Shown: positions 1 through 9,366, numbered from the stretch's first letter. The stretch: DNA of 64,000 nt from Paenibacillus pectinilyticus (GCF_001700435.1 NZ_LYPC01000028.1:134288-198287); one strand, 5' to 3'. Translations and numbers: made by a program. Notes: generated by a model from the letters alone, not told the origin.

Positions 1-12
1 GACGATAGACAT
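1..12 (-). CDS. Start of a downstream gene running off the left edge
   Basis: Only four codons (Met-Ser-Ile-Val) are inside the window. A GAGGAGAG ribosome binding site lies about nine bases before the ATG at position 12, and the gene directly follows the glycosyltransferase that ends at 46. This suggests that operon 1 continues beyond the edge. No function can be given. Confidence 0.45.
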
Positions 13-45
13 AATTCAACACTCTCCTCGTTATTTGCTATTCAT

Positions 46-1254
46 TTAGCTGACAAAGATCTGCCGCTTCTCCGGATTGGCGTCATTTTTCACGAGCAAG
101 TTTGCATATTCGAGCTTAATTTTATTAACCGTATGTTGGACTAAAAACTGATTTCTAATGGTTTCTGTTGCATGAATCCCTAGCCGCTTCCTCTCACTGC
201 TATCCGTTAAAAGTCTTTCTAAACCTTGACTCATCGCCACCTCGTTCGCATTCACCAGTAGTCCGTCTTTCCCAGAGGTAATAATATCAACCGGACCTCC
301 CCAATTAGTAGCAATTGAAGGAAGACCGCAGTACATCGCTTCAATTAAAACTCTGCCGAAAGGCTCTGGTGTGGTAGAGGCTAGGACGAAAATATCCAAT
401 GCCACATAGATGTTACGGCTATCCTTAATAAATCCGGCAAAAATGACCCTATCTTCGATATGTAACTCTTTCACAAGACGTTTGAGACCTTCCAACACAT
501 ATTCATTACCAGGAAAACAATCGCCAGCCAAAATTAAATAGGTATTCGGCGGCTTCTGACAAGCTGCGAACGATTTAATGAGCAAATCTTGACCTTTCCA
601 TGTACTGATTCGCGCTACATTTCCGATGACAACAGCATCAAGTGGAATGCACAGCTTTTTACGCATTTCCGCCCGATTCATCCGCTCACTCACTTGATCG
701 ATATAATCTTCTTCAATACCATTAAAAATGGTAACCAGCTTACGATGCTTGCGATACTGCCCAAAACGCTTACTTACATCCGTCGAAATACATATAATTC
801 GGGTCGATAAATGAAAAATGAGGTATCGATATATTCCCCAAAGCAGCTTTGGAAAATCATCAAATACCTCTCGCATATGCCAAATATGGGGAACTTTCAG
901 CAACTTAGCTGCTATGGCTCCTGACATGATAATGGCTGAATTACTATGGATAAGACTAACCTTCTCTTGCTTTACTAATTTGTACAACTTGGGTATGGCT
1001 AGAAAGAAATGACTCACAAATCGGAGTAAACTTAAGAGATTAACAAATGTTTGCCTTCTTAAAATCAAGAGATCCTGCCTAATGAACACTTTGGCCCCGA
1101 GCATTTCCAGCTCTCTTACCAACTCGCCCTCTTCAGGCAAAATGACCATGGCCTCATACTTATCTTTTTCCAGACCTTTTATTAAAGATAGAAGCGATCT
1201 GCTGGAGCCATATAAATCACCAGTAACATGAAAATATAAGACTTTTATTTTCAT
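46..1254 (-). CDS. GT4-type glycosyltransferase, exopolysaccharide operon 1
   Basis: A 402-residue retaining glycosyltransferase with the two-Rossmann-lobe GT-B fold, presumably adding one sugar to the undecaprenol-linked repeat unit at the inner membrane face. Visible support: the N-terminal glycine-rich start (GDLYGSSRSL), the donor-site segment GNVARISTWKGQDLLIKSF near residue 215, and the E-x7-E motif in EPFGRVLIEAM near residue 300, followed by GLPSIAT. It is the last complete gene of operon 1, 18 bases after the previous GT4 gene. Donor and acceptor cannot be told from sequence. Confidence 0.88.
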   Translation of the reverse strand: MKIKVLYFHVTGDLYGSSRSLLSLIKGLEKDKYEAMVILPEEGELVRELEMLGAKVFIRQDLLILRRQTFVNLLSLLRFVSHFFLAIPKLYKLVKQEKVSLIHSNSAIIMSGAIAAKLLKVPHIWHMREVFDDFPKLLWGIYRYLIFHLSTRIICISTDVSKRFGQYRKHRKLVTIFNGIEEDYIDQVSERMNRAEMRKKLCIPLDAVVIGNVARISTWKGQDLLIKSFAACQKPPNTYLILAGDCFPGNEYVLEGLKRLVKELHIEDRVIFAGFIKDSRNIYVALDIFVLASTTPEPFGRVLIEAMYCGLPSIATNWGGPVDIITSGKDGLLVNANEVAMSQGLERLLTDSSERKRLGIHATETIRNQFLVQHTVNKIKLEYANLLVKNDANPEKRQIFVS

Positions 1255-1272
1255 TGAAGCCCCATATCCTTC

Positions 1273-2424
1273 CTAACTAATTTTAATGGGTAGATTATTC
1301 TGGATAATCCCCTCGTACAAGGCTTCAAGTTCCGTATTTTGCTTGGTAATATTAAATAAACGTCGTACTCTGTCCTTACCCTGTTGGCTAAAAACCTCCC
1401 AAATATGTTGCTCTTCTAAAAGTGTTCTAATATACGCAGCGAGCATGTTGGTATCCTTTTCTGGAACTAGAAACCCTGTTTCACCATGCGAAACCGCTTC
1501 TGTAATTCCCCCTGTAGCGAAACTAACAACGGGAAGTCCCATCGCATTCGCTTCAGCAAACACCATGCCAAATCCCTCTGCATCGCCATTACTCGCAATG
1601 ACGCTTGGAACGGAGAATACCCTCGCTTTATTCATCCATTCCCGAACAACCTCAGGCGGCTGTACGCCTAGAAATCTGTATTTCTTTAGTAAACGCCCTG
1701 CCTTTTCCTCTAAGTGATTCCTAAGCGGGCCATCACCTATGCAGACAAGTTCACAATCAGGCACCCATTTCTGAACTTTTCTCATCGCATCAATTAAGTA
1801 TTCGGCTCCCTTCTTCTCTACTAATCTGCCTACGAACAGAACAATCGGATATCGTTCAACCTGATCGTCAGGTGTGAAGGCATCCACATCAATCCCAATA
1901 TAATGGCGGACGACCCTCTCCTCCGGATACCCCTGCTCTAGCATTTTACTCCTGATAAAATCAGATACCGCTATGAAAAGTGTGCCCGTTCTCTGTAATT
2001 CCTGACGCTTTCGGATGTACAATTTATGCGTATAGAAATCAGCATATTCATCCTTTACTGTCGCATCAAACCCATGAAAGGTAACAATTAAGGGCACCCC
2101 TAACGATTTCACTAATGGTAAAGCGAGTACGCCTCCAAAACCAAAATGTGCATGAATCAGAGATGGCTTGATACCAGCAACTTTCTTCATGAACCCTGTT
2201 GATTTACCTAATAGTTTATACATCGTTTCTTTGCCCCAGCCCATAACGCTCTGGTCATTCAACACGATCACCCGTTCATTCGGCAGCTTGAGCCCTTTAA
2301 TTTCTCTAGAGCCTACGTAGTAGGGTGTGAATGTTTGTAAGGCTTCTGATTGGGCTCTGACAAATGTTTCTGAGGGTGATAACAGATGATCCTTATAGAT
2401 CACCACGTTCCTTTTTCCATTCAT
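1273..2424 (-). CDS. GT4-type glycosyltransferase, exopolysaccharide operon 1
   Basis: A 383-residue GT4 family transferase. The nucleotide-sugar lobe carries LFVGRLVEKKGAEYLIDAM and the E-x7-E motif in EGFGMVFAEANAMGLPVV near residue 285. The acceptor lobe has HAHFGFGGVLALP. The reading frame can be extended to a GTG at 2436, but that codon overlaps the AAGGAG ribosome binding site, so the ATG at 2424 is preferred even though its spacing (11) is slightly long. It lies three codons downstream of the polymerase gene and should be in the same transcript. Confidence 0.87.
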   Translation of the reverse strand: MNGKRNVVIYKDHLLSPSETFVRAQSEALQTFTPYYVGSREIKGLKLPNERVIVLNDQSVMGWGKETMYKLLGKSTGFMKKVAGIKPSLIHAHFGFGGVLALPLVKSLGVPLIVTFHGFDATVKDEYADFYTHKLYIRKRQELQRTGTLFIAVSDFIRSKMLEQGYPEERVVRHYIGIDVDAFTPDDQVERYPIVLFVGRLVEKKGAEYLIDAMRKVQKWVPDCELVCIGDGPLRNHLEEKAGRLLKKYRFLGVQPPEVVREWMNKARVFSVPSVIASNGDAEGFGMVFAEANAMGLPVVSFATGGITEAVSHGETGFLVPEKDTNMLAAYIRTLLEEQHIWEVFSQQGKDRVRRLFNITKQNTELEALYEGIIQNNLPIKIS

Positions 2425-2439
2425 AGATGCCCCCACTCC

Positions 2440-3825
2440 TTATACATTCATATTTTGTGGTTTGATTTGCGGTATCCCAGGTATCCGGTTATCACGTTTA
2501 CTCCCTACATGACTTAGACTTAGCCTAGATGGTTCTATATTTCCCAGCATCTTTTCCTTTTCTTTTTTGACATAAATAAGGAGCAATGTGAAAGTAATAA
2601 AATGATACAAGAAATTTTCTTTGAAAATATTACTTTCCAATGTAGATTCTGTAATCCCTCTAATTAACAAAAGAAGCACCATCATGATCGTAATAAACTT
2701 ACTCTCTTGCGAGTAGCGCCATCCAAATTTAATTAAGATAATGACATAATAAATAAGGCCAACTACACCGACAATGCCTGATTCTCCGAGTGTTTGAAAG
2801 AACTGATTGTGTGCTTGACCAGGTGCCCAATTATACATCGATAGGAAAGGCAGCCTTGTTTCTTCATCTTTCCAAAGATCCAATCCGTACCCAAATATCG
2901 GGTTATGCCGCCAAATATCGATGGTATAGCTCCAGACAAAATTCCTACCCGTTAAACTCGTTAGTAATTGCACGTCTTGGCTTTGTAAATCTAAATAATT
3001 CGAAGCTGCAGAATTGATCATAAACAGATAGATGCATAACACGAATATCCCCGCAATCAGCAAGTAAATATGACGTACGGCAGAAGTTCGAGAAACAATT
3101 AAGACAAAAATAAAAATAATCAAAAATGTAACCCAAGTCGTTTTGGACTGCGTCAAGATAAGTACTGTTAGACTAACCAGCCAATGGAGACTATTTACAT
3201 AAACATTCTTTTTCTCCATCATACGATTCGTCACCCAAAAAACGATGGCCATTGGCGCCAAATGATTCGCTAAGTTAGCTATCCCATGTAAACGAAAGGA
3301 ATAAATAAAGCCTAATTTGTAGTTCTCCTCAATCGCAAAGCTAGGGTCAGCAATAGCAAAAATTAAGCTTCCATAGAGATAAATTAATGCAATCATTCTT
3401 ACTAGCTTAATGAACCACATTAAATCCTTTCCTTTCATTAATAAAAGCGCAGTGAAACTCAAGGGCAACACGAACCATTGCGGAGAAAGAGATACTTTCG
3501 ATCCAAGAAATGAGGACAAAATCGGACCACAGGAAAAGATCATGGAGGAGAACCATAATTGCAGTTCGGGTTTATAAAATTTTTGTTGGATACCTGGCCA
3601 TACGAAAAGAAAGCTAACAAACAAGATGATAGCTGTTATGGCGGATCTTAATAGGAGAGCAGTGCGATCCTTTTCCATCGTGACAACCATGAATTGATCT
3701 AGATTAAATACTCGGGGGCTTGTAAGGTTATTAATAATGGGAGAGATCATAATCAGAACTATTACGCCGATTAAGCCTATTCTTAGTATATTGATCTGAG
3801 CATGGCTGTTAGGATTATGTATCAT
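2440..3825 (-). CDS. O-antigen ligase/Wzy-type polysaccharide polymerase
   Basis: A 461-residue polytopic membrane protein with about ten hydrophobic segments and a large extracytoplasmic loop between residues 270 and 340 containing GRNFVWSYTIDIWRHNPIFGYG and the AHNQFFQTLGESGIVG segment. That His-Asn signature is typical of the O-antigen ligase/Wzy superfamily. In this family the protein joins flipped repeat units on the outer membrane face. Start at the ATG with GGAGGCGT before it. It is followed by a GT4 gene and preceded by the flippase gene, the expected Wzx/Wzy partnership. Polymerase versus ligase cannot be separated by sequence alone, but a Gram-positive setting makes polymerase likelier. 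Confidence 0.82.
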   Translation of the reverse strand: MIHNPNSHAQINILRIGLIGVIVLIMISPIINNLTSPRVFNLDQFMVVTMEKDRTALLLRSAITAIILFVSFLFVWPGIQQKFYKPELQLWFSSMIFSCGPILSSFLGSKVSLSPQWFVLPLSFTALLLMKGKDLMWFIKLVRMIALIYLYGSLIFAIADPSFAIEENYKLGFIYSFRLHGIANLANHLAPMAIVFWVTNRMMEKKNVYVNSLHWLVSLTVLILTQSKTTWVTFLIIFIFVLIVSRTSAVRHIYLLIAGIFVLCIYLFMINSAASNYLDLQSQDVQLLTSLTGRNFVWSYTIDIWRHNPIFGYGLDLWKDEETRLPFLSMYNWAPGQAHNQFFQTLGESGIVGVVGLIYYVIILIKFGWRYSQESKFITIMMVLLLLIRGITESTLESNIFKENFLYHFITFTLLLIYVKKEKEKMLGNIEPSRLSLSHVGSKRDNRIPGIPQIKPQNMNV

Positions 3826-3838
3826 TTACGCCTCCAAA

Positions 3839-5134
3839 CTACTGACTTGCAACCTTCGTAATCAGTTTAGTTTTGGTCTTACACTGCCACACGATCACCC
3901 ATAATCCAACGCCTAGAACCGTGTTAGCTACTAATCCGGAAATAATCGCCCCTTTCCAAGAATAGAGGGGGATTAACACCATATTTAATACGACACTCAC
4001 GATAGCGACGCCAATTTGCATCATACTTCGGTATCCTTGTAAGCCTGCTCCCGTCAATAAGTCTGCTGCAAAATATTGAAGTCCTCGAATACATGGCAGG
4101 ATGGCCATCCATCTAATCGCTTCGACGGCATTATTATAATCAGATCCTAGGACATACGGGATAATGGGGGCAAAAGCATATAACATCATGCCGGATACCA
4201 CGCCATATACGCATCCCGCTGGAAGCAGCTTCTTGGCAAATTGAAGGCTTCCACTTATCCCCCTAGAGCCATGCTGAAAAAACTTGCCATATGACGCTGC
4301 TAATAACGACCGTATGGGTGTAAACACAACATCGATAATACGGTAAGCTGCGGCATAAATACCCGTCGCTTCTAAGGTTGAGATTTTCGCAAGGATACTC
4401 TTGTCGATTTCATTATAAACACCTTGCGAGGATAGACTGATCGAGAAATAAAAGCCTTCTACGATATCTTTTTTAGTAAACGTAAGCTTCATACTTGGAT
4501 AACCAAGTTGGCGGTTGACGATGATGACACCCATTACCGTTGTTAGTACTGTACACAACAAATACAAGCCTCCCCATTGGTCAGGCGTAGGCTGAGATAC
4601 AGTAAAAAACAAACCGCATGCAGCTATCATCCGCATCACGCTTTGGCAAACTTGCAGCTGCGCCGTCCATCCCAGCCTTTCGAAAGCTTGGAAGGCCTGA
4701 CCGCTTATATCTAGTATTCTTGCAAAAATCATATCGGATATGGCCACGGTTGCGAGCAGTTTAATAGGAATAGTGGCTGGCAAAAATAAATGGGCCACTA
4801 TTAATAAAATACCGACTAACAGGATGCCTGATAACACGGTTATGATCAGTGCATTTCCCCAGGACTCCTTAAAGGAGGAACGATCCCTAGCTACATTTCT
4901 CACCAAGATATTTCCTGTACCGAAGCTGGCAAATGGGGAGAAAATCGATGTTATGGCTACGACACCAACAAAAGCACCAAAGCCTTCCACACCAAGTGCG
5001 CGTGCGATGAAAATAAAATAGATGGCTTGAATACCTGTCTTCAAGCCATTCCCTATAAACATCCAGAGCGTATTCTTAGTCAAATTATTGTTCTTCAACC
5101 GAAGAACCCTATTCATCCACTCATTTTTCATCAA
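3839..5134 (-). CDS. Wzx-type polysaccharide flippase (MOP superfamily)
   Basis: A 431-residue protein with about 12 to 14 transmembrane segments of the polysaccharide transporter type. The N-terminal KNTLWMFIGNGLKTGIQAIYFIFIARALGVEGFGAF is the typical first helix and loop of this family (GxxxxA-R-LG-xEGFG). It should move lipid-linked repeat units across the membrane. It is placed 13 bases before the polymerase gene. It is not closely similar to the second flippase at 35632-37179, so the two polysaccharides probably have different repeat units. Confidence 0.85.
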   Translation of the reverse strand: MMKNEWMNRVLRLKNNNLTKNTLWMFIGNGLKTGIQAIYFIFIARALGVEGFGAFVGVVAITSIFSPFASFGTGNILVRNVARDRSSFKESWGNALIITVLSGILLVGILLIVAHLFLPATIPIKLLATVAISDMIFARILDISGQAFQAFERLGWTAQLQVCQSVMRMIAACGLFFTVSQPTPDQWGGLYLLCTVLTTVMGVIIVNRQLGYPSMKLTFTKKDIVEGFYFSISLSSQGVYNEIDKSILAKISTLEATGIYAAAYRIIDVVFTPIRSLLAASYGKFFQHGSRGISGSLQFAKKLLPAGCVYGVVSGMMLYAFAPIIPYVLGSDYNNAVEAIRWMAILPCIRGLQYFAADLLTGAGLQGYRSMMQIGVAIVSVVLNMVLIPLYSWKGAIISGLVANTVLGVGLWVIVWQCKTKTKLITKVASQ

Positions 5135-5162
5135 AGTTCCGAAGTCTCCTTAGCTACGCAAA

Positions 5163-5819
5163 TTAGACCGTGTTGCTTCTGATTACGACCATTACTGTTC
5201 CCCATATGATCTTGATATCCATTCGCCATGAAATCTCTTCGGCATACTTGAAATCGTGTTGCAAATTGTCGTGAATTGGATAGATTCGCTCCGGGCTAAT
5301 TTGCCATAAACCTGTGATACCCGGTGTTACTCGGAATCGTTGCCACTCCCAATCTGTATACTCCGCCTCGACAATCGATTTCTGTTCAGGTCTCGGACCA
5401 ATAAAGCTCATTTCGCCTCGTAAAATATTAAAGAGCTGCGGCAATTCATCTATGCTGCACTTTCTTAATATGCGCCCTACCGATGTAATTCTTGGATCCT
5501 CACCAGAGATAGGCGATCTCCCTTCTTTGGGTACATCCACATACATGGTACGAAATTTATAAATGTTAAACAGGCGACCGTTTTTACCATATCGTTGCTG
5601 CTTAAAAATGACAGGACCTTTGGAATCTATCTTAATCCATATAGCGACGATGAGAAGAAGTGGAGAGGTAAACAAAAGAAGACTTAAGCCCACGAGTAGA
5701 TCAAGCAGCGGCTTTACGACTTGAATATAAATCCCACTTGGTTCAGATAGCTGAGTGAAGGTGTCTCCAGCTACAGAATTACCAGTACTCGCCCTATTTT
5801 CGATTGTCGCCATGTCCAT
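5163..5819 (-). CDS. Initiating undecaprenyl-phosphate sugar-1-phosphate transferase
   Basis: A 218-residue bacterial sugar transferase of the short, monotopic type with one N-terminal membrane helix (residues 33-60). Conserved blocks are FKQQRYGKNGRLFNIYKFRTM near 75, DELPQLFNILRGEMSFIGPRPE near 125, and the PGITGLWQISPER segment near 165. The family moves a sugar phosphate from a UDP-sugar to undecaprenyl phosphate and so starts repeat-unit assembly. It lies between galU and the flippase gene. An extra 30-residue hydrophilic N-terminus precedes the core. Sugar specificity is unknown. Confidence 0.88.
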   Translation of the reverse strand: MDMATIENRASTGNSVAGDTFTQLSEPSGIYIQVVKPLLDLLVGLSLLLFTSPLLLIVAIWIKIDSKGPVIFKQQRYGKNGRLFNIYKFRTMYVDVPKEGRSPISGEDPRITSVGRILRKCSIDELPQLFNILRGEMSFIGPRPEQKSIVEAEYTDWEWQRFRVTPGITGLWQISPERIYPIHDNLQHDFKYAEEISWRMDIKIIWGTVMVVIRSNTV

Positions 5820-5836
5820 TTCTAGTCATTCCCTCC

Positions 5837-6733
5837 TTAAACAATCGTTCGAAGTGCAGGTTGAGCTACCGCATATTCGTATAAATACCGTTCAAACTCT
5901 TCACTCAATTCATTATTCTTCAGCGCAAATTCGACGGTCGCCTTCAGGAATCCGATCTTGCTGCCTACATCGTATAATTTACCTTCATACATATAACTGT
6001 ACATCGCTTGCTGCTGTGCAAGCTGCTGCAGGGCATCCGTTAATTGAATTTCACCACCTACACCGGGTTGTGTGTGTTCTAACAGATCCATTATTTCTGG
6101 ATTTAGAATGTAACGACCCATGATGGCTAGATTAGACGGCGGGTTTTTCTGCGGTTTTTCAATGAGATTATGAACAAATGAAAGGCGATCTGTCACGTGT
6201 TTCCCTTCAATAACACCGTACTTATTCACCTCTTCCCAAGGGACTGGCGCAACAGCAATGATGTTGGAACTATCCGTGGCATCGTACACGTCCATCATTT
6301 GCCTTAAACAAGGAACCTTACTATCAATAATCATGTCCCCTAGTAGTACGGCGAAGGGCTCATTCCCAATAAATTTACGTGCGCACCAGATCGCATGCCC
6401 TAGACCCAAAGCTTCCTTTTGCCGCACATAATGGATGTCTACGAGATTGGTTAGATCATGTACAATTTGCAGTAATTCGCTTTTGTTTTTACTTTCTAAG
6501 TTTTGCTCCAGTTCGTAATTTTTATCAAAATGATCCTCAATCGGTTTCTTACTTCGTCCCGTCACAATGATGATGTCTTCGATGCCGGAATCAATGGCTT
6601 CTTCAACGATGTATTGAATAGTCGGCTTATCCACGATCGGCAGCATCTCTTTGGGCATAGCTTTCGTTGCAGGTAAAAATCGGGTTCCTAAACCAGCTGC
6701 AGGAATGATGGCCTTTCTTACAATTCTCTCCAT
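5837..6733 (-). CDS. galU: UTP-glucose-1-phosphate uridylyltransferase
   Basis: A 298-residue nucleotidyltransferase that makes UDP-glucose for polysaccharide synthesis. Visible: the nucleotide-binding loop AAGLGTRFLPATKAMPKEMLP (residues 12-32), VDKPTIQYIVEEA, the sugar-binding LGLGHAIWCARK, the metal-site segment LLGDMIID and the NLAIMGRYIL block. It is the first gene after the EAR-like RNA and the terminator, so its expression should depend on readthrough. A paralogue with about 60-65 percent visual identity is at 26792-27667, one copy per exopolysaccharide operon. A housekeeping copy elsewhere is likely. Confidence 0.92.
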   Translation of the reverse strand: MERIVRKAIIPAAGLGTRFLPATKAMPKEMLPIVDKPTIQYIVEEAIDSGIEDIIIVTGRSKKPIEDHFDKNYELEQNLESKNKSELLQIVHDLTNLVDIHYVRQKEALGLGHAIWCARKFIGNEPFAVLLGDMIIDSKVPCLRQMMDVYDATDSSNIIAVAPVPWEEVNKYGVIEGKHVTDRLSFVHNLIEKPQKNPPSNLAIMGRYILNPEIMDLLEHTQPGVGGEIQLTDALQQLAQQQAMYSYMYEGKLYDVGSKIGFLKATVEFALKNNELSEEFERYLYEYAVAQPALRTIV

Positions 6734-6876
6734 ATTACTCCTCCTATTTACTCTTTATCTATCAACTACGGGTTACAGTTGGCCAAAATAAACGGCTACG
6801 CCGTCCTTCAAGGACAGAGCGTTTATCTAGGAATATAAGACAATTTAGTATGTGAAACTTATAAAGTCTTATATTT

Positions 6877-6923
6877 TTAAAAAAACCAGGCATGTTGTCT
6901 TACGAAGTAACACAACACGCCTC
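6877..6923 (-). terminator. Intrinsic terminator inside operon 1, just behind the EAR-like RNA
   Basis: On the minus strand a stem GGCGTGTTGTGTTAC pairs with GTAAGACAACATGCC (14 of 15 positions, TTC loop) and is followed within two bases by seven T. It sits between the EAR-like RNA and galU, so readthrough would be needed for the nine or more genes beyond. This is the arrangement expected for a processive antiterminator acting on a distal stop. Confidence 0.85.
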
Positions 6924-6931
6924 GATTTTTT

Positions 6932-7050
6932 AATGTGAATCAGGGCATTTAACCCCCCCTCACTACACACCATTGACGCTAAACGTCTAAGGCCTGGGGC
7001 CCACGGCATGCACGAGTGCCTACAATGATAACGGTGTAGTAGACATTACC
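6932..7050 (-). ncRNA. EAR-like (eps-associated RNA) antiterminator, copy A
   Basis: About 120 nucleotides between the tyrosine-kinase gene and galU, exactly where B. subtilis carries EAR between epsB and epsC. The same pattern of short blocks recurs in the leader of operon 2: GGTxATG, ACCGTTATCA, GCACTCG, CATGC, GTGGG, CCTTAGACG followed by a CGTC closing arm, GTGTG, GGGTTAxATGCCCT. The segment AGACG...CGTC forms a short hairpin and the rest of the differences are partly compensatory. EAR is known to promote processive antitermination in eps and capsule operons of Bacillales. The identification here rests on remembered context and the duplication, not on a covariance-model hit. Confidence 0.75.
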
Positions 7051-7080
7051 AATAACGGATTGAACTAGGTTGGATTCATC

Positions 7081-7791
7081 CTATTGACCATAGTAATAGT
7101 TATATGAAACATCACTTTTCTTATGGCGCTTATTGTTGAGCACAACGCCTAGAATCTTGGCCTGAACTCTCTCCAAGTTCTCAATCGCTTTTCTGGCCAC
7201 ATCTCGTTTTACTTTACCCTCACTAATCACCATGACAACACCATCGCATTTGGTCGCTAGAATCTGTGCGTCTGCCACGGCCAAAGTTGGCGGAGAATCG
7301 ATGATAATCATATCGAATTGGGTGGCCATATCAGCTAAGAGTGCCGTCATTTTCTGAGACATAAGCAGCTCGGAAGGATTCGGAGGGATCGGACCCGACG
7401 TAATAATGAACAAGTTTTCCACCGTGGTTTTAAAAATAACCTCCTCGATTTCCGTCTGATTCGCTAATGTACTCGTGAGTCCGTATCGATTGGACTTTGC
7501 GAAATAGTGATGAATGGTTGGCTTTCTTAAGTCAGCATCAATGAGCAGTACTTTCTTCCCTTCCTGGGCATACGCCACTGACAAATTGGCAGCTGTTGTT
7601 GATTTGCCTTCAGCGGGTTGCGCAGATGTAATAAGAACCGTTTTCATCATGTGATCGATCGAGGAAAACTGGATATTCGTTCTTAACGTTCGATAGGCCT
7701 CTGAGACTTGCGATTTGGGGCGTATGTCTGTGATGAGCTGATGGCTAACAGCTTTATCCGCTTTACTAGTCTTATTGGTTAGCGTTCGCAT
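7081..7791 (-). CDS. CpsD/CapB-type tyrosine kinase, exopolysaccharide operon 1
   Basis: A 236-residue bacterial tyrosine kinase cytoplasmic half. Walker A is SAQPAEGKSTTAANLS near residue 57, Walker A' VLLIDADLRKP near 87 and Walker B MIIIDSPPTLAVAD near 163. The C-terminus SYNYYYGQ is the autophosphorylated tyrosine cluster. It overlaps the CpsC-like gene by 20 bases, and its ribosome binding site lies inside that gene. In this family the pair tunes polymer export and length and is reset by a CpsB phosphatase, which is encoded two genes upstream. Corresponds in role to B. subtilis EpsB. Confidence 0.93.
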   Translation of the reverse strand: MRTLTNKTSKADKAVSHQLITDIRPKSQVSEAYRTLRTNIQFSSIDHMMKTVLITSAQPAEGKSTTAANLSVAYAQEGKKVLLIDADLRKPTIHHYFAKSNRYGLTSTLANQTEIEEVIFKTTVENLFIITSGPIPPNPSELLMSQKMTALLADMATQFDMIIIDSPPTLAVADAQILATKCDGVVMVISEGKVKRDVARKAIENLERVQAKILGVVLNNKRHKKSDVSYNYYYGQ

Positions 7792-8527
7792 ATACCGTAT
7801 CCCCTACCATTCTTTGTGATTTAGAGGCTACTTTGCCTGTTAATTCTTCCGGCTTCACATTCGAGATAGTAGCAAGTGTCGGTAAACTTAGGTACAAGGT
7901 AATGTCTCTTTCGGACTTGATGGAATCATCCAAATAATCTAGAAGAAATACAAGGCCGATCGCGATCATCAGTGACACCACGAATGCGATGGCCACATTT
8001 AATTTTAAATTGGGTGAGACTGGCGCCAAGTGATCTTCCGGCTTCGCTTCGTTTAAAATAATGACATTATCCACTTTCAAAATTGAAGGAATCGTATTCT
8101 TGAATACTTCGGAAACGGCATTCACTGTTTTTGCCGCGTTCTCCAACGATTTACTCTTAATCGATAAGGTCATGACCTGTGTATCAATGGTGGAGTCAAC
8201 ACTTATCATGTCAAGTAAATCTGTACTTGTCAGTCCAAGTTCAGGGTACTTCTCCACGACCTTATCTAGAATAGCAGGGGTTTGAATAATCTCCTTATAG
8301 GTCTTAATCAACAACGCATTTGTCCGTAAAGAATCATAATCCATGTTATCTCGGCCTTGCGTATCGTTTGATTTATTTACTATGATTTTAGAACTCGCTT
8401 CGTAAAGCGGGGACATCAAATAATAGCTCGCAAGACCTGCTGCCACACTAGCTAGTAAGACAATGATCGCGATGAACCCTATCTTTTTTTGAAGAATTTG
8501 GAGATATTGTTTTAATTCAATTTCCAT
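7772..8527 (-). CDS. CpsC/Wzz-type tyrosine kinase modulator
   Basis: A 251-residue membrane protein with two membrane helices (about residues 17-37 and 173-195) flanking an extracytoplasmic Wzz domain. The second helix is preceded by the Pro-rich SPNLKLN motif usual in Wzz/EpsA proteins. It activates the adjacent CpsD kinase through its C-terminal cytoplasmic tail and governs chain length. Starts at an ATG with GGAGG eight bases upstream. Corresponds to B. subtilis EpsA. Confidence 0.92.
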   Translation of the reverse strand: MEIELKQYLQILQKKIGFIAIIVLLASVAAGLASYYLMSPLYEASSKIIVNKSNDTQGRDNMDYDSLRTNALLIKTYKEIIQTPAILDKVVEKYPELGLTSTDLLDMISVDSTIDTQVMTLSIKSKSLENAAKTVNAVSEVFKNTIPSILKVDNVIILNEAKPEDHLAPVSPNLKLNVAIAFVVSLMIAIGLVFLLDYLDDSIKSERDITLYLSLPTLATISNVKPEELTGKVASKSQRMVGDTVYANANQ

Positions 8528-8604
8528 AGTAACCTCCAGTACTTAGTTAATGTTAGATAAAATATCACTCCATGTTAGATACATGCTCAAAAAAATTTCC
8601 CCAT

Positions 8605-9366
8605 TCATTTAAATGACCAAAAACGTCTTTGATAGGCCTGAGGCACGATCGGAATCGGTTCATTTTGAACGACACATGCAGCGTTTAACAGATAATTCTC
8701 TACGGCTTTAGGGCCTATCTGTTTATCCAGATAAGCGAGTGCCATGGACAAATCACTCCTCCTGCTGGCCATATTATGCGCATCGGAGGCGATGAGATGA
8801 GACATATTCGTCTTGCATAAGTGAATTGCGAACTTCTGAACTTTACGACCAAATAATCCGGTGATGGATTGTGAAGTCACCTGAAACCTGCAACCTTGCT
8901 CCAAGTAATGGTGGAGACGGTTCGGGTTACTCATCAAAACCTGATTACGTTCAGGATGTGCAAGGATGACTGTTAAACCGAGTACGTGCACTTCATACAA
9001 CAGGTCATCGAAATAGGTGGGAATATCGCCTAAAGGCAACTCCAATAGTAGATAGTTGGAATCATTTAGTGTCCGAATTTCGCCAGCTTCCCAATCATTT
9101 AGGAGCTCTTTGTACACTCTTACCTCTTGACCAGGAAGAATCTCAATAGGAATTTGCTGTTTCTGCAGCTCCGCATTCAGTTCTTGGACAGCAAGACCAA
9201 TCTGTTTAGCCGGATTATCATATCTGCCACACCCATGGTGAGGGGTAGCAATCATGCTATGTACCCCCTCCATCGCAGCATACCTAGCCATTTCAACCGC
9301 CACTTCCAGGCTAGGGGCACCATCATCTAAGCCAGGGAGAATATGACAATGCGTATCAATCAGCAT
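8605..9366 (-). CDS. CpsB/YwqE-type protein-tyrosine phosphatase (PHP fold)
   Basis: A 253-residue metal-dependent phosphatase of the PHP superfamily. All metal-binding blocks are visible: DTHCHILPGLDDGA (residues 4-17), MIATPHHG near 38, VILAHPERN near 133, and LIASDAHN near 192. It removes phosphate from the CpsD kinase. The start overlaps the end of the PilZ-like gene by seven bases, which implies translational coupling. B. subtilis eps has no such gene in the operon, but streptococcal capsule operons do. Confidence 0.92.
   Translation of the reverse strand: MLIDTHCHILPGLDDGAPSLEVAVEMARYAAMEGVHSMIATPHHGCGRYDNPAKQIGLAVQELNAELQKQQIPIEILPGQEVRVYKELLNDWEAGEIRTLNDSNYLLLELPLGDIPTYFDDLLYEVHVLGLTVILAHPERNQVLMSNPNRLHHYLEQGCRFQVTSQSITGLFGRKVQKFAIHLCKTNMSHLIASDAHNMASRRSDLSMALAYLDKQIGPKAVENYLLNAACVVQNEPIPIVPQAYQRRFWSFK

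Noticed and set aside
5837..6733. Loss of an active-site residue in the first GalU (GDM instead of GDD)
   Set aside because: The first Asp is the conserved metal ligand and is present; the next position is variable in GalU proteins I remember.
9060..9330. Plus-strand frame of 67 codons opposite the CpsB gene
   Set aside because: Antisense of a gene with complete metal-site motifs; no initiation signals.
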